From an uncultured Clostridia bacterium (GTDB lineage: Bacteria; Bacillota; Clostridia; TANB77; CAG-465): a stretch of 7,918 nt of DNA. A program made the position numbers and the translations under genes. Of this stretch, positions 1 through 6,213 are shown piece after piece. Positions within the stretch are counted from its first letter, which is position 1; each line of letters opens with the position of its first letter. The stretch lies in NCBI GenBank assembly GCA_947628575.1, contig CANRAK010000060.1, positions 1 through 7,918 of the forward strand, read 5' to 3'. The notes under the pieces were generated by a model, which saw nothing but the letters and a program-made list of their open reading frames with translations, ran no database searches and was not told where the DNA came from.

Positions 1-107
1 TTGAAATTAAAGAGGCTCAGAAAAATATTGAAATATTAGATAATCAGATAGAGAATTATAAAGTTAGAATGAGAAATGCAATAGATTATTTAAAAAGTAA
101 GAAATAG
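1..107 (+). CDS. C-terminal end of an unidentified protein, possibly a MerR-type regulator (partial)
   Basis: The frame beginning at base 3 is open for 34 codons and ends with TAG at 105-107; the start lies outside the window. The residues visible are strongly charged and helix-forming, with an IEILDNQIENYKVRM core whose hydrophobic spacing fits a coiled coil. This resembles the C-terminal dimerisation helix of MerR-family regulators, where a helix with a LD/LN.KI..Y pattern follows the DNA-binding domain, but any protein with a terminal coiled coil could look like this. No DNA-binding part is visible. A separate promoter lies about 30 bp downstream, so this gene is probably not part of the ylxM-rplS operon. 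Confidence 0.55.
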   Translation, partial: EIKEAQKNIEILDNQIENYKVRMRNAIDYLKSKK

Positions 108-118
108 CCGGATTTTTA

Positions 119-140
119 AACAATTTTAAGCAAAATTGTT
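119..140. repeat. Inverted repeat overlapping the -35 box of the ylxM promoter
   Basis: Arms AACAATTTT (119-127) and AAAATTGTT (132-140) are perfect 9-bp complements around a 4-base AAGC loop. The right arm contains the first two bases of the -35 hexamer. No T-run follows on either strand, so a terminator for the upstream gene is unlikely; a repressor or activator site is the better inference. The AT-rich background makes chance occurrence possible. Confidence 0.45.
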
Positions 141-167
141 GACAAATAACTTATCGGCGTGTATAAT
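139..167 (+). promoter_or_regulatory. Sigma-A promoter of the ylxM-ffh-rpsP-rplS operon
   Basis: A perfect -35 TTGACA (139-144) and a perfect -10 TATAAT (162-167) are separated by the optimal 17 bp. Transcription should start near 173-175. It is the only strong promoter seen ahead of seven closely packed housekeeping genes and is placed directly before ylxM, so it most likely drives the whole operon. Inverted repeats at both edges suggest it may be controlled. Confidence 0.88.
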
Positions 168-200
168 ATGTGTAAAGTTTTAAAGCTTTACACATTTTTT
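168..200 (+). terminator. Hairpin plus T-run at the ylxM start point: terminator or operator
   Basis: Bases 168-177 and 186-195 form a 10-bp perfect inverted repeat (core TGTGTAAAG / CTTTACACA) with an 8-base loop, followed by T at 196-200, which gives a six-T run with 195. This has the form of an intrinsic terminator for read-through from upstream. Transcripts from the 139-167 promoter would start inside the left arm (about 173-175) and lack most of the stem, so they should escape. Alternatively the palindrome is a protein-binding operator over the start point. Confidence 0.6.
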
Positions 201-207
201 GGGTGAT
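201..207 (+). promoter_or_regulatory. Non-canonical ribosome binding site of ylxM
   Basis: GGGTGAT lacks the GGAGG core but its GGTGAT matches the 3' half of the extended Shine-Dalgarno (AAGGAGGTGAT). It stands three bases before ATG 211, which places the pairing in the normal register. It excludes the in-frame TTG at 199, which overlaps this site. The same ten bases TTTGGGTGAT recur at 4061-4070. Confidence 0.65.
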
Positions 208-210
208 AAA

Positions 211-531
211 ATGGATAAAAATGTTGAATTTACAATGCTTTATGATATATATGGAAAACTTTTAACAGCTAAGCAACAGGAAATTTTTGAAGAATATTAT
301 TTATACAATTTATCTTTAAGAGAAATAGCTGAAAATAAAAAAATATCATATCAAGCAGTAAGAGATAGTATAAAATCGAGTGAAACAGCTCTTTTAAATT
401 TTGAAAATGTAACTCATACATTATCATTGACAGAAAAAATGGCAAAAGCTTATTCACTTTGTGATAGTGAGGACTTAAATGAAAAGAAAAATGAATTAAA
501 AATGCTTTTAAAAAGTGAGGATGATATATAA
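211..531 (+). CDS. ylxM: YlxM family protein, SRP-associated helix-turn-helix protein
   Basis: This 106-aa protein has the YlxM/p13 profile: an N-terminal YDIYGKLLTAKQ segment (residues 11-22), then a sigma-70 region 4-like helix-turn-helix at about 33-58 (LSLREIAENKKISYQAV) and a charged helical tail. YlxM proteins are encoded next to ffh in Firmicutes; in streptococci the homologue binds SRP components and tunes their activity, so a cytosolic role in SRP-dependent protein targeting is likely. ATG 211 is chosen over TTG 199 because the latter falls within the hairpin T-run and ribosome binding site. The stop TAA overlaps the ffh start by one base (TAATG), which suggests translational coupling. 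Confidence 0.9.
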   Translation: MDKNVEFTMLYDIYGKLLTAKQQEIFEEYYLYNLSLREIAENKKISYQAVRDSIKSSETALLNFENVTHTLSLTEKMAKAYSLCDSEDLNEKKNELKMLLKSEDDI

Positions 532-1865
532 TGTTTGATAGTCTGTCAGATAAACTACAAAATGTAATGAAAAAATTGAAAGGTCAGACAAGAATTTCAG
601 AAAAAGAACTAAAAGAAATGTTAAGAGAAGTTAAACTTGCACTTCTTGAAGCAGATGTTAACTATAAAGTTGTAAAAGATTTTATATCTTCAATAGAGGA
701 AAAAGCTCTAGGAGAAGATGTTATGAAATCACTTACACCTGGACAACAGGTTGTAAAGATTGTTAGAGATGAGTTAACAAAACTTTTAGGTGATACAAAT
801 TCAAGCTTAAATTTTGCTGCTAATCCACCAACAGTAATAATGCTTGTTGGACTTCAAGGTAGTGGTAAAACAACACTTTGTGGAAAACTTAGTAATTATT
901 TAAGAAAACAAGGAAAAAAGCCTTTAATGATTGCTTGCGATGTTTACAGACCAGCTGCTATAAAACAACTAGAAACTTTAGGTAAAAGTTTAAATGTAGA
1001 TGTTTATAGTGAAGAAAACAATAAAGATGTAGTATCAATAGCAAAAAATGGTTTAAAGGTTGCACAGTCAAAACTTTGTAATGTAGTAATTGTTGATACA
1101 GCAGGTAGATTACAAATAGATGAAGCTTTAATGAATGAACTTGTTGAATTAAAAAAAGCTATAAAACCACATGAAATAATGCTTGTAATTGATGCAATGG
1201 TTGGTCAAGAAGCAGTTAATGTTGCACAAACTTTTAATGATAAACTAGGAATTGACTCTATTACAATGGCAAAATTAGATTCAGATTCTAGAGGTGGTGC
1301 AGCACTTTCTGTAAAAAGTATAACTAAAAAGCCAATAAAGTTTGCATCAGTTGGTGAAAAGCTAAGTGATTTAGAGCCTTTCTATCCAGATAGACTTGCA
1401 TCAAGAATACTTGGTATGGGAGATGTACTATCAATTATAGATAAAGCTGAAGAAGCTTTTGAAGAAGAAGAGGCAATAGAGCTTGAAAAGAAAATTAGAA
1501 AAAATGAATTCACATTAGATGACTATTTAGATCAAATGAAAAAGATAAGAAAGATGGGTTCATTTAAACAAATACTTGCTATGATTCCTGGAATTCCAAA
1601 AGAAATCAAGGACGTAGATATAGATGAACGTCAGTTACTTCGTATTGATGCAATAATAACATCAATGACTAAAGAAGAAAGAAGAAATCCTAAGATTTTA
1701 AATGCTTCTAGACGTCAAAGAATTGCAAAAGGTAGCGGTAACAAAGTTCAAGATATTAATAGATTTATAGAACAGTTTGAACAAATGCAAAAAATGATGA
1801 AATCTATGATGAATGGTAATGGGAAATATCCTAAAATACCAGGCATGAACAAATTATTTAAATAA
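531..1865 (+). CDS. ffh: Signal recognition particle GTPase Ffh (SRP54)
   Basis: Ffh binds signal sequences emerging from the ribosome and, with 4.5S/6S RNA and FtsY, delivers ribosomes to the membrane. The 444-aa length is typical. The N domain spans about 1-95. The G domain carries the P-loop GLQGSGKT (107-114), DVYRPAA (137-143), DTAGR (189-193), the G4 region AKLDSDSRGGAALS (247-260) and the closing loop VGEK (274-277). The methionine-rich M domain (about 325-430) has the SRP RNA-binding stretch around SRRQRIAKGSG (393-403) and clustered methionines at 419-427. G4 normally reads TKLD, so alanine 247 is a small departure. The start overlaps the ylxM stop, with AGTGAGG at 514-520 as ribosome binding site. 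FtsY is not adjacent. Confidence 0.98.
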   Translation: MFDSLSDKLQNVMKKLKGQTRISEKELKEMLREVKLALLEADVNYKVVKDFISSIEEKALGEDVMKSLTPGQQVVKIVRDELTKLLGDTNSSLNFAANPPTVIMLVGLQGSGKTTLCGKLSNYLRKQGKKPLMIACDVYRPAAIKQLETLGKSLNVDVYSEENNKDVVSIAKNGLKVAQSKLCNVVIVDTAGRLQIDEALMNELVELKKAIKPHEIMLVIDAMVGQEAVNVAQTFNDKLGIDSITMAKLDSDSRGGAALSVKSITKKPIKFASVGEKLSDLEPFYPDRLASRILGMGDVLSIIDKAEEAFEEEEAIELEKKIRKNEFTLDDYLDQMKKIRKMGSFKQILAMIPGIPKEIKDVDIDERQLLRIDAIITSMTKEERRNPKILNASRRQRIAKGSGNKVQDINRFIEQFEQMQKMMKSMMNGNGKYPKIPGMNKLFK

Positions 1866-1899
1866 CAGATGTAATATCACTGTAAGGAGGTGAAACTTA

Positions 1900-2142
1900 A
1901 TGGTAAAGATTAGATTAAGAAGAGACGGTGCTAAAAAAGCTCCATATTATACAATTGTTGTTGCTGATTCTAGATATCCAGCAGATGGAAGATTCATTGA
2001 GAAAGTTGGAACATACAATCCGATGACTGAGCCTGCTGAACTTAAGGTAGATACTGAAAAAGTAGCTGAATGGATTAAAAAAGGAGCTAAGCCAACAGAT
2101 ACTGCTATGGCTCTTATTAAAAAAGCAGGATTAGAAATATAG
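1900..2142 (+). CDS. rpsP: 30S ribosomal protein S16
   Basis: This 80-aa protein is the full, usual length for S16, a primary assembly protein of the 30S body. It shows the family signature throughout: MVKIRLRRDGAKKAPYYTIV at the start, VADSRYPADGRFIEKVGTYN (21-40), and the C-terminal GAKPTDTA segment (62-69). A consensus TAAGGAGGTG at 1883-1892 precedes ATG 1900. It lies 34 bp after ffh, the widest gap in this operon; no convincing terminator or promoter is visible there. The downstream gene's AGGAGG starts within its stop codon. Confidence 0.98.
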   Translation: MVKIRLRRDGAKKAPYYTIVVADSRYPADGRFIEKVGTYNPMTEPAELKVDTEKVAEWIKKGAKPTDTAMALIKKAGLEI

Positions 2143-2155
2143 GAGGACAAGAATA

Positions 2156-2404
2156 ATGTATAAAAATTTATTAGAATACATAGTTAAAAATCTTGTTGCT
2201 TATCCAGATAAAGTTGAAGTTTCAGAAGCAGATGCTGAAGGAAAAGTAACTTTAAAATTAACAGTAGCAAAAGAAGACATGGGTAGAGTAATTGGTAAAG
2301 AAGGAAGAATAATTCGTTCTATTAGAGAAATTATTTATGCTTATGCCGCAAAAGAATCTAAGAAAGTTTCTGTTGAAGTTGAAGAAACAAAGGAGAATGC
2401 ATAA
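2156..2404 (+). CDS. khpA: KH-domain RNA-binding protein KhpA
   Basis: This 82-aa protein is essentially one type II KH domain. The GxxG RNA-binding loop is GKEG (47-50) in the context MGRVIGKEGRIIRSIREII (42-60). KhpA (YlqC in Bacillus) pairs with the Jag/KhpB protein in Gram-positive bacteria, binds many small and messenger RNAs, and affects cell elongation and division. Placement between rpsP and rimM is the standard Firmicute arrangement and supports a link to ribosome biogenesis. AGGAGG (2141-2146) overlaps the rpsP stop and sits 9 bases before ATG. Confidence 0.96.
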   Translation: MYKNLLEYIVKNLVAYPDKVEVSEADAEGKVTLKLTVAKEDMGRVIGKEGRIIRSIREIIYAYAAKESKKVSVEVEETKENA

Positions 2405-2407
2405 TAT

Positions 2408-2911
2408 ATGCAAAGTGTTTTAATAGGTCAAATAGTAAATGTACATGGTATAAAAGGTGAAGTTAAAGTTTATCCATATACAGATGATGTAAATAGTTTA
2501 GCTAAAAAACTTAAGGTAATATATTTAGATGAAAACTTAAAAGAAAAATATGATGTTTCTTGTAGAGTACAAAAAAATATGTTACTTGTAAAAATTTCAG
2601 GTGTTGATACTGTTGAGAAAGCAGAAACATTTAGAAATAAAAATGTATATATTAATGAAGAAAATTTAGATAAACTAGAAGAAGATAGCTACTATATTAA
2701 AGACTTAATTGGATTAGAAGTTATAGATATAAATAATAATGCTGTAATTGGAAAATTAGATTACGTATTTAATAATGGTGCAAATGATGTATATGAAGTA
2801 ACTACACTAGAAAATAAAAAAGTATATTTACCTGCTATAAAACAAGTAATAAAAAAAGTGGATATAAAAGCAAGAAAAATCTATGTTGAGATAATGGAAG
2901 GATTAATATAA
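2408..2911 (+). CDS. rimM: 16S rRNA processing / 30S maturation factor RimM
   Basis: RimM assists late maturation of the 30S head around S19 and 16S helices. The 167-aa protein has the normal two-domain layout: an N-terminal RimM barrel (about 4-83) opening with IGQIVNVHGIKGEVKV (6-21), and a C-terminal PRC-barrel (about 94-165) with YYIKDLIGLEV (95-105), GANDVYEV (124-131) and LPAIKQVIKKVD (141-152). The gene starts 3 bp after the khpA stop; its AAAGGAG (2389-2395) lies in the end of khpA with a rather long 12-base spacing, so translation is probably coupled. Confidence 0.97.
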   Translation: MQSVLIGQIVNVHGIKGEVKVYPYTDDVNSLAKKLKVIYLDENLKEKYDVSCRVQKNMLLVKISGVDTVEKAETFRNKNVYINEENLDKLEEDSYYIKDLIGLEVIDINNNAVIGKLDYVFNNGANDVYEVTTLENKKVYLPAIKQVIKKVDIKARKIYVEIMEGLI

Positions 2912-2912
2912 T

Positions 2913-3638
2913 ATGAAATTTATTGTGTTAACACTTTTTAAAGAAATGTTTGATGCTTTTGTAAGTACTAGTATTATTAAAAGAGCTATTGAAAAAGAAA
3001 TTGTTTCAATAGAAGTTATAGATATTAGAGCATTTACAAAAGATAAACATAATAGAGTGGATTTTCCTCCATACGGTGGTGGAAGTGGTATGATAATGTC
3101 GGCCGAACCTTTAAGTGCTGCAATAGATTTTGCTATTGATTCATTAAAAGATGATGGATACTATGAAATACTATATATGTCACCAAGAGGAAAAGTTCTA
3201 AATTATAATATTTCAAAAGAACTATCTACTAAAAAATACAACTACATAATTATATGTGGTCATTATGAAGGGATAGATGAAAGAATTATAGAAGAATATA
3301 ATGTAAAAGAGATATCAATTGGAGATTATGTAATAACAGGTGGAGAGCTTGCATGTCAAGTTTTAATGGATAGTGTTATTAGATTATTGCCTGGAGCAAT
3401 AAGTCAGGATTCTCTTAATGAAGAGTCTCATACAAATAATCTTCTTGAATATCCGCAATATACAAAGCCATATGATTTTCGTGGCAGAAAAGTACCAGAT
3501 ATTTTACTTTCTGGACACCATAAAAATATAGCAGAATATAGAAAACAAGAATCTATTAGAATTACTAAAAAGTTTAGACCAGAACTTATAGATGAAAATT
3601 TAAATAATAATAATTCCAAGAAAAAGGAGGGAAATTAA
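2913..3638 (+). CDS. trmD: tRNA (guanine37-N1)-methyltransferase TrmD
   Basis: TrmD transfers a methyl group from S-adenosylmethionine to G37 of tRNAs reading CNN and related codons, preventing +1 frameshifting; it acts as a homodimer with a trefoil knot. The 241-aa protein has all landmarks: YGGGSGM (54-60), MSPRG (89-93), CGHYEGIDER (115-124), SIGDYVITGGE (135-145), and MDSVIRLLPGA (152-162), whose R157 aligns with catalytic Arg154 of the E. coli enzyme. By my hand alignment the general base Asp169 of E. coli corresponds to Glu171 here, a conservative change. The tail after residue 228 is asparagine- and lysine-rich; its last codons supply the rplS ribosome binding site. One base separates it from rimM. 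Confidence 0.97.
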   Translation: MKFIVLTLFKEMFDAFVSTSIIKRAIEKEIVSIEVIDIRAFTKDKHNRVDFPPYGGGSGMIMSAEPLSAAIDFAIDSLKDDGYYEILYMSPRGKVLNYNISKELSTKKYNYIIICGHYEGIDERIIEEYNVKEISIGDYVITGGELACQVLMDSVIRLLPGAISQDSLNEESHTNNLLEYPQYTKPYDFRGRKVPDILLSGHHKNIAEYRKQESIRITKKFRPELIDENLNNNNSKKKEGN

Positions 3639-3640
3639 TA

Positions 3641-3988
3641 ATGGATATAATAAACGCTATAGAAAATGAATATAAAAAAGAAGATATCGTACCATTTAAC
3701 ATAGGTGATACAGTAGATGTACATGTTAAAATTAAAGAAGGAAATAAAGAAAGAATACAGGTTTTCACAGGTACAGTTATTAAACGTCAAAACAGTGGTT
3801 TAAATGAAACATTTACAGTAAGAAAAATCTCTTATGGTGTAGGTGTTGAAAAAACATTCCCAACTCATTCACCAAGAATAGCTAAAATTGAAGTTAAAAG
3901 AGTTGGTAAAGTTAGACGTGCTAAATTATACTACTTAAGAGATAGAGTAGGTAAAGCTGCTAAAACTAAAGAAAAAATTGAAAAATAA
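3641..3988 (+). CDS. rplS: 50S ribosomal protein L19
   Basis: L19 sits at the 30S-50S interface and contributes to intersubunit bridges. The 115-aa length is standard. Family markers include FNIGDTVDV (19-27), FTGTVI (42-47), RKISYGVGVEKTFPTHSP (61-78) and the basic C-terminus RRAKLYYLRDRVGKAAK (92-108). It starts 2 bp after trmD, with AAAAAGGAGGG (3621-3631) inside the trmD end, leaving no room for a structured L19 leader. It is the last gene of the housekeeping operon; a hairpin follows at 4006-4038. Confidence 0.98.
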   Translation: MDIINAIENEYKKEDIVPFNIGDTVDVHVKIKEGNKERIQVFTGTVIKRQNSGLNETFTVRKISYGVGVEKTFPTHSPRIAKIEVKRVGKVRRAKLYYLRDRVGKAAKTKEKIEK

Positions 3989-4005
3989 TATGTAGTATAT
4001 ATAAG
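3978..4005 (+). promoter_or_regulatory. Possible promoter of the ABC-F cassette
   Basis: TTGAAA (3978-3983) and TATAAG (4000-4005) each match sigma-A consensus at five of six positions, with a 16-bp spacer. The start point would fall near 4011-4013, inside the left arm of the following hairpin, which repeats the layout seen upstream of ylxM. In such AT-rich DNA matches of this quality also occur by chance. Read-through from rplS remains an alternative source of cassette transcripts. Confidence 0.35.
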
Positions 4006-4038
4006 AAGCTCCTGGTATGTATATCTTACTGGGAGTTT
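4006..4038 (+). terminator. Probable intrinsic terminator after rplS
   Basis: Bases 4006-4017 pair with 4027-4038 in a continuous 12-bp stem that includes three G-U wobbles and a CTCC/GGAG centre, around a 9-base loop. The tail reads TTTAAATATA, a poor U-run, so termination may be partial and let the downstream cassette receive some operon transcription. Position 18 bp after the rplS stop fits the end of the ribosomal operon. Confidence 0.6.
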
Positions 4039-4073
4039 AAATATATATTACAGATTATTATTTGGGTGATGTT

Positions 4074-4685
4074 ATGTTAAAAATTAGAAATTCTAATGAA
4101 GATGAGATGATTTTAGAGTTCTTAAAAGGGGAAATAAATTCAAAAAGATTTAATGAAAAGCTATATAAAGTATTGAGTAAATTAGAGTTAAATGTTAGTA
4201 TAATAACTAGTGGGGATGTTTTAAATAGTGATGAAAATACTTTAAGAAAAAATATTATGAAACTATATAGAGGATATCCTGATTCAGAGCTTTTTAATAA
4301 TTTTCCTAAAATAGATAAATGGTGTTTTGTAAAGTTAAGTTCAGAAGATATAGATAATATGTATTATATTAATTATGATTATTGGAATGAACTATCTAAT
4401 AATACTTCAAAACCTATCGAAGCAGCTAAAACAATTAAAAGTGGAAAAGAGATATATGATGTTTCAAATAAGCAATATCTTGATGGACTAGAAGAATTAG
4501 AAAACGGAAAAGAATTTCCACCAGTTATACTAATAACATGTAATGAAAAGAAACTATTAATTATTGAAGGACATGTTAGGATGACCATATATGCTTTAGA
4601 TAGGTTAAAACTTGACGGAACTTACGCATATATAGGATACTGTAAAAAAGAAGAAATGGATAAATACGATAGTAGAATGATATAG
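4074..4685 (+). CDS. Uncharacterised protein with ParB/sulfiredoxin-like C-terminal motif
   Basis: The function is unknown. From ATG 4074 it is 203 aa; TTG 4062 is in frame but overlaps the GGGTGAT ribosome binding site (4064-4070). The N-terminal half is mostly helical and charged, with a LYRGYPDSELFNNFP segment (64-78) and a YINYDYWNELS segment (98-108). The C-terminal part has FPPVILI (148-154) then IIEGHVRMTIYAL (163-175), which resembles the box II GxxR region of ParB/Srx-fold nucleotide-binding proteins (target value, then EGHxRxxAY). No helix-turn-helix or signal peptide is evident, so chromosome partitioning is unlikely. It lies 25 bp before the ABC-F gene and is probably cotranscribed. 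An enzyme or nucleotide-binding partner is inference only. Confidence 0.75.
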   Translation: MLKIRNSNEDEMILEFLKGEINSKRFNEKLYKVLSKLELNVSIITSGDVLNSDENTLRKNIMKLYRGYPDSELFNNFPKIDKWCFVKLSSEDIDNMYYINYDYWNELSNNTSKPIEAAKTIKSGKEIYDVSNKQYLDGLEELENGKEFPPVILITCNEKKLLIIEGHVRMTIYALDRLKLDGTYAYIGYCKKEEMDKYDSRMI

Positions 4686-4710
4686 TAAATTAAGCTTATA
4701 GGAGGCGCAA

Positions 4711-6198
4711 ATGTCTTTAATTAGTATAAATAATTTGACATTTTCTTATGATGGAAATTATAGTAATATTTTTGAAAATGTATCACTTAATATAGATACC
4801 GATTGGAAATTAGGCTTAATTGGAAGAAACGGAAAAGGTAAAACAACATTTTTAAAATTATTACAAGGAAAATATGAACATAAGGGTACAATATCTAAAA
4901 ATGTAGAAGTAGATTATTTTCCATTTGAAGTAAAAAATAAGAATAGAATGTCAATAGAAATAGTATATGAAATAGTACCTGATGTAGAAGATTGGAAGAT
5001 AATAAAAGAGTTGAATTTGCTTAATACTAATCCTGAGATTTTATATAGAAATTTCAATTTACTAAGTGGTGGTGAACAAGTAAAAATACTTTTAGTAAGC
5101 TTATTTTTAAAAGAAAACAACTTTTTACTTATAGATGAGCCTACTAATCATTTAGATGTAGAAACAAAGAAAAATTTAATAGAATATTTAAAAAATAAAA
5201 AAAGCTTTATATTAGTATCTCATGATAGAAATTTTTTAGATAATGTTGTAGATCATATTATCGCTATAAACAATACAAATATTGAAATACAACAGGGAGA
5301 TTTTTCTTCTTGGAAAGAAAATAAAGATAGGCAAGATAATTTTGAATTAACGCAAAATCAAAAATTACAAAGAGATATAAATAGACTTGAAATCTCTTCT
5401 AAAAATTCTGAAAAGTGGTCTAATGATACAGAAAAAAGTAAAAGTAAAAAATATAATGTGGAAACTCATATAGATAGAGGATTTGTTGGACATAAATCTG
5501 CTAAAATGATGAAAAAAGCTAAAGTTATGGAACAAAGATTAGAAAAGGAAATAGAAGATAAAAGTAAATTATTAAAAAATATAGATAAAAATGATTCGCT
5601 TAAAATACTACCTTTAGAAAATAGTAGAAATCCTTTAGTTTTTGTAAATAAGCTTTCAATAAAATATGATGAAAAACCAATATTTGCTCCTGTTTCTTTT
5701 GAAGTAAATAATGGTGATAGAATTGCAATTGTTGGAAAAAATGGTGTAGGAAAATCTAGTATATTAAATGCTATTTTAGGCAAGAAAATACGATATGATG
5801 GACAACTTAAAGTTATAAGTGATTTAAAAATATCTTATGTATCACAAAGCACAGATAATCTAAAAGGAAACTTGAAAAATTTTACTTTAGAAAATAATAT
5901 AGATGAAAGTATTTTTAAGGCAATGCTTGTAAAAATGGGTATGTCTAAAGATGTTTTTGATACAAATATACAAGATATGAGCGAAGGACAAAAGAAAAAA
6001 GTGTTAATAGCTAAGAGTATATCCGAACAAGCAAATTTATATATATGGGACGAGCCATTAAATTATATAGATATATTAACAAGAATACAAATTGAAGAAG
6101 CAATTTTAAAATATAGGCCAACAATTATTTTTATAGAGCATGATGAAGCATTTATTAAGAGTGTAGCTACTAAGGTTATATATTTAGAAAGTAAATAG
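4711..6198 (+). CDS. Lsa-type ABC-F ribosomal protection protein
   Basis: ABC-F proteins bind the ribosomal E site, reach the peptidyl-transferase centre with an interdomain linker and dislodge antibiotics; the Lsa/Vga group protects against lincosamides, streptogramin A and pleuromutilins. The 495-aa cytosolic protein has two ABC domains and no membrane segments. ABC1: Walker A GRNGKGKTT (38-46), signature LSGGEQ (118-123), Walker B LLIDEPTNHLD (139-149), H171. Charged linker about 200-300. ABC2: Walker A GKNGVGKSS (342-350), degenerate signature MSEGQ (423-427), Walker B IWDEPLNYID (445-454), H477. Length, the NWKLGLIGRNG-like opening and the LYIWDEPLNY motif match Lsa(A). Both catalytic glutamates (E143, E448) are present. 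AGGAGG (4701-4706) is the ribosome binding site. The drug spectrum cannot be read from sequence, and no leader-peptide attenuator is seen. Confidence 0.93.
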   Translation: MSLISINNLTFSYDGNYSNIFENVSLNIDTDWKLGLIGRNGKGKTTFLKLLQGKYEHKGTISKNVEVDYFPFEVKNKNRMSIEIVYEIVPDVEDWKIIKELNLLNTNPEILYRNFNLLSGGEQVKILLVSLFLKENNFLLIDEPTNHLDVETKKNLIEYLKNKKSFILVSHDRNFLDNVVDHIIAINNTNIEIQQGDFSSWKENKDRQDNFELTQNQKLQRDINRLEISSKNSEKWSNDTEKSKSKKYNVETHIDRGFVGHKSAKMMKKAKVMEQRLEKEIEDKSKLLKNIDKNDSLKILPLENSRNPLVFVNKLSIKYDEKPIFAPVSFEVNNGDRIAIVGKNGVGKSSILNAILGKKIRYDGQLKVISDLKISYVSQSTDNLKGNLKNFTLENNIDESIFKAMLVKMGMSKDVFDTNIQDMSEGQKKKVLIAKSISEQANLYIWDEPLNYIDILTRIQIEEAILKYRPTIIFIEHDEAFIKSVATKVIYLESK

Positions 6199-6213
6199 AA
6201 AGGTAGGTATATT

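Noticed and set aside
199..210. TTG start four codons upstream of the chosen ylxM start
   Set aside because: The TTG overlaps the T-run and the GGGTGAT ribosome binding site, leaving no binding site upstream of it; ATG 211 has correct spacing. The same argument removes TTG 4062 in favour of ATG 4074.
1866..1899. Separate promoter or terminator between ffh and rpsP
   Set aside because: The 34-bp gap contains TAATAT-like bases but no matching -35 box and no stem with a T-run.
3620..3640. L19 leader regulatory RNA before rplS
   Set aside because: Only 2 bp separate trmD and rplS and the sequence upstream is trmD coding with an ordinary ribosome binding site, so no independent leader fits.
3989..4073. 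Leader peptide and attenuator controlling the ABC-F gene, as known for some resistance genes
   Set aside because: The 85 bp hold one hairpin and no convincing short ORF with its own ribosome binding site, and another gene lies between it and the ABC-F gene. The 25 bp directly before the ABC-F gene have no hairpin.
5466..5783. Open frame of 105 codons on the minus strand
   Set aside because: It lies wholly inside the ABC-F gene opposite conserved linker and Walker A codons, and its composition is that of an antisense shadow.
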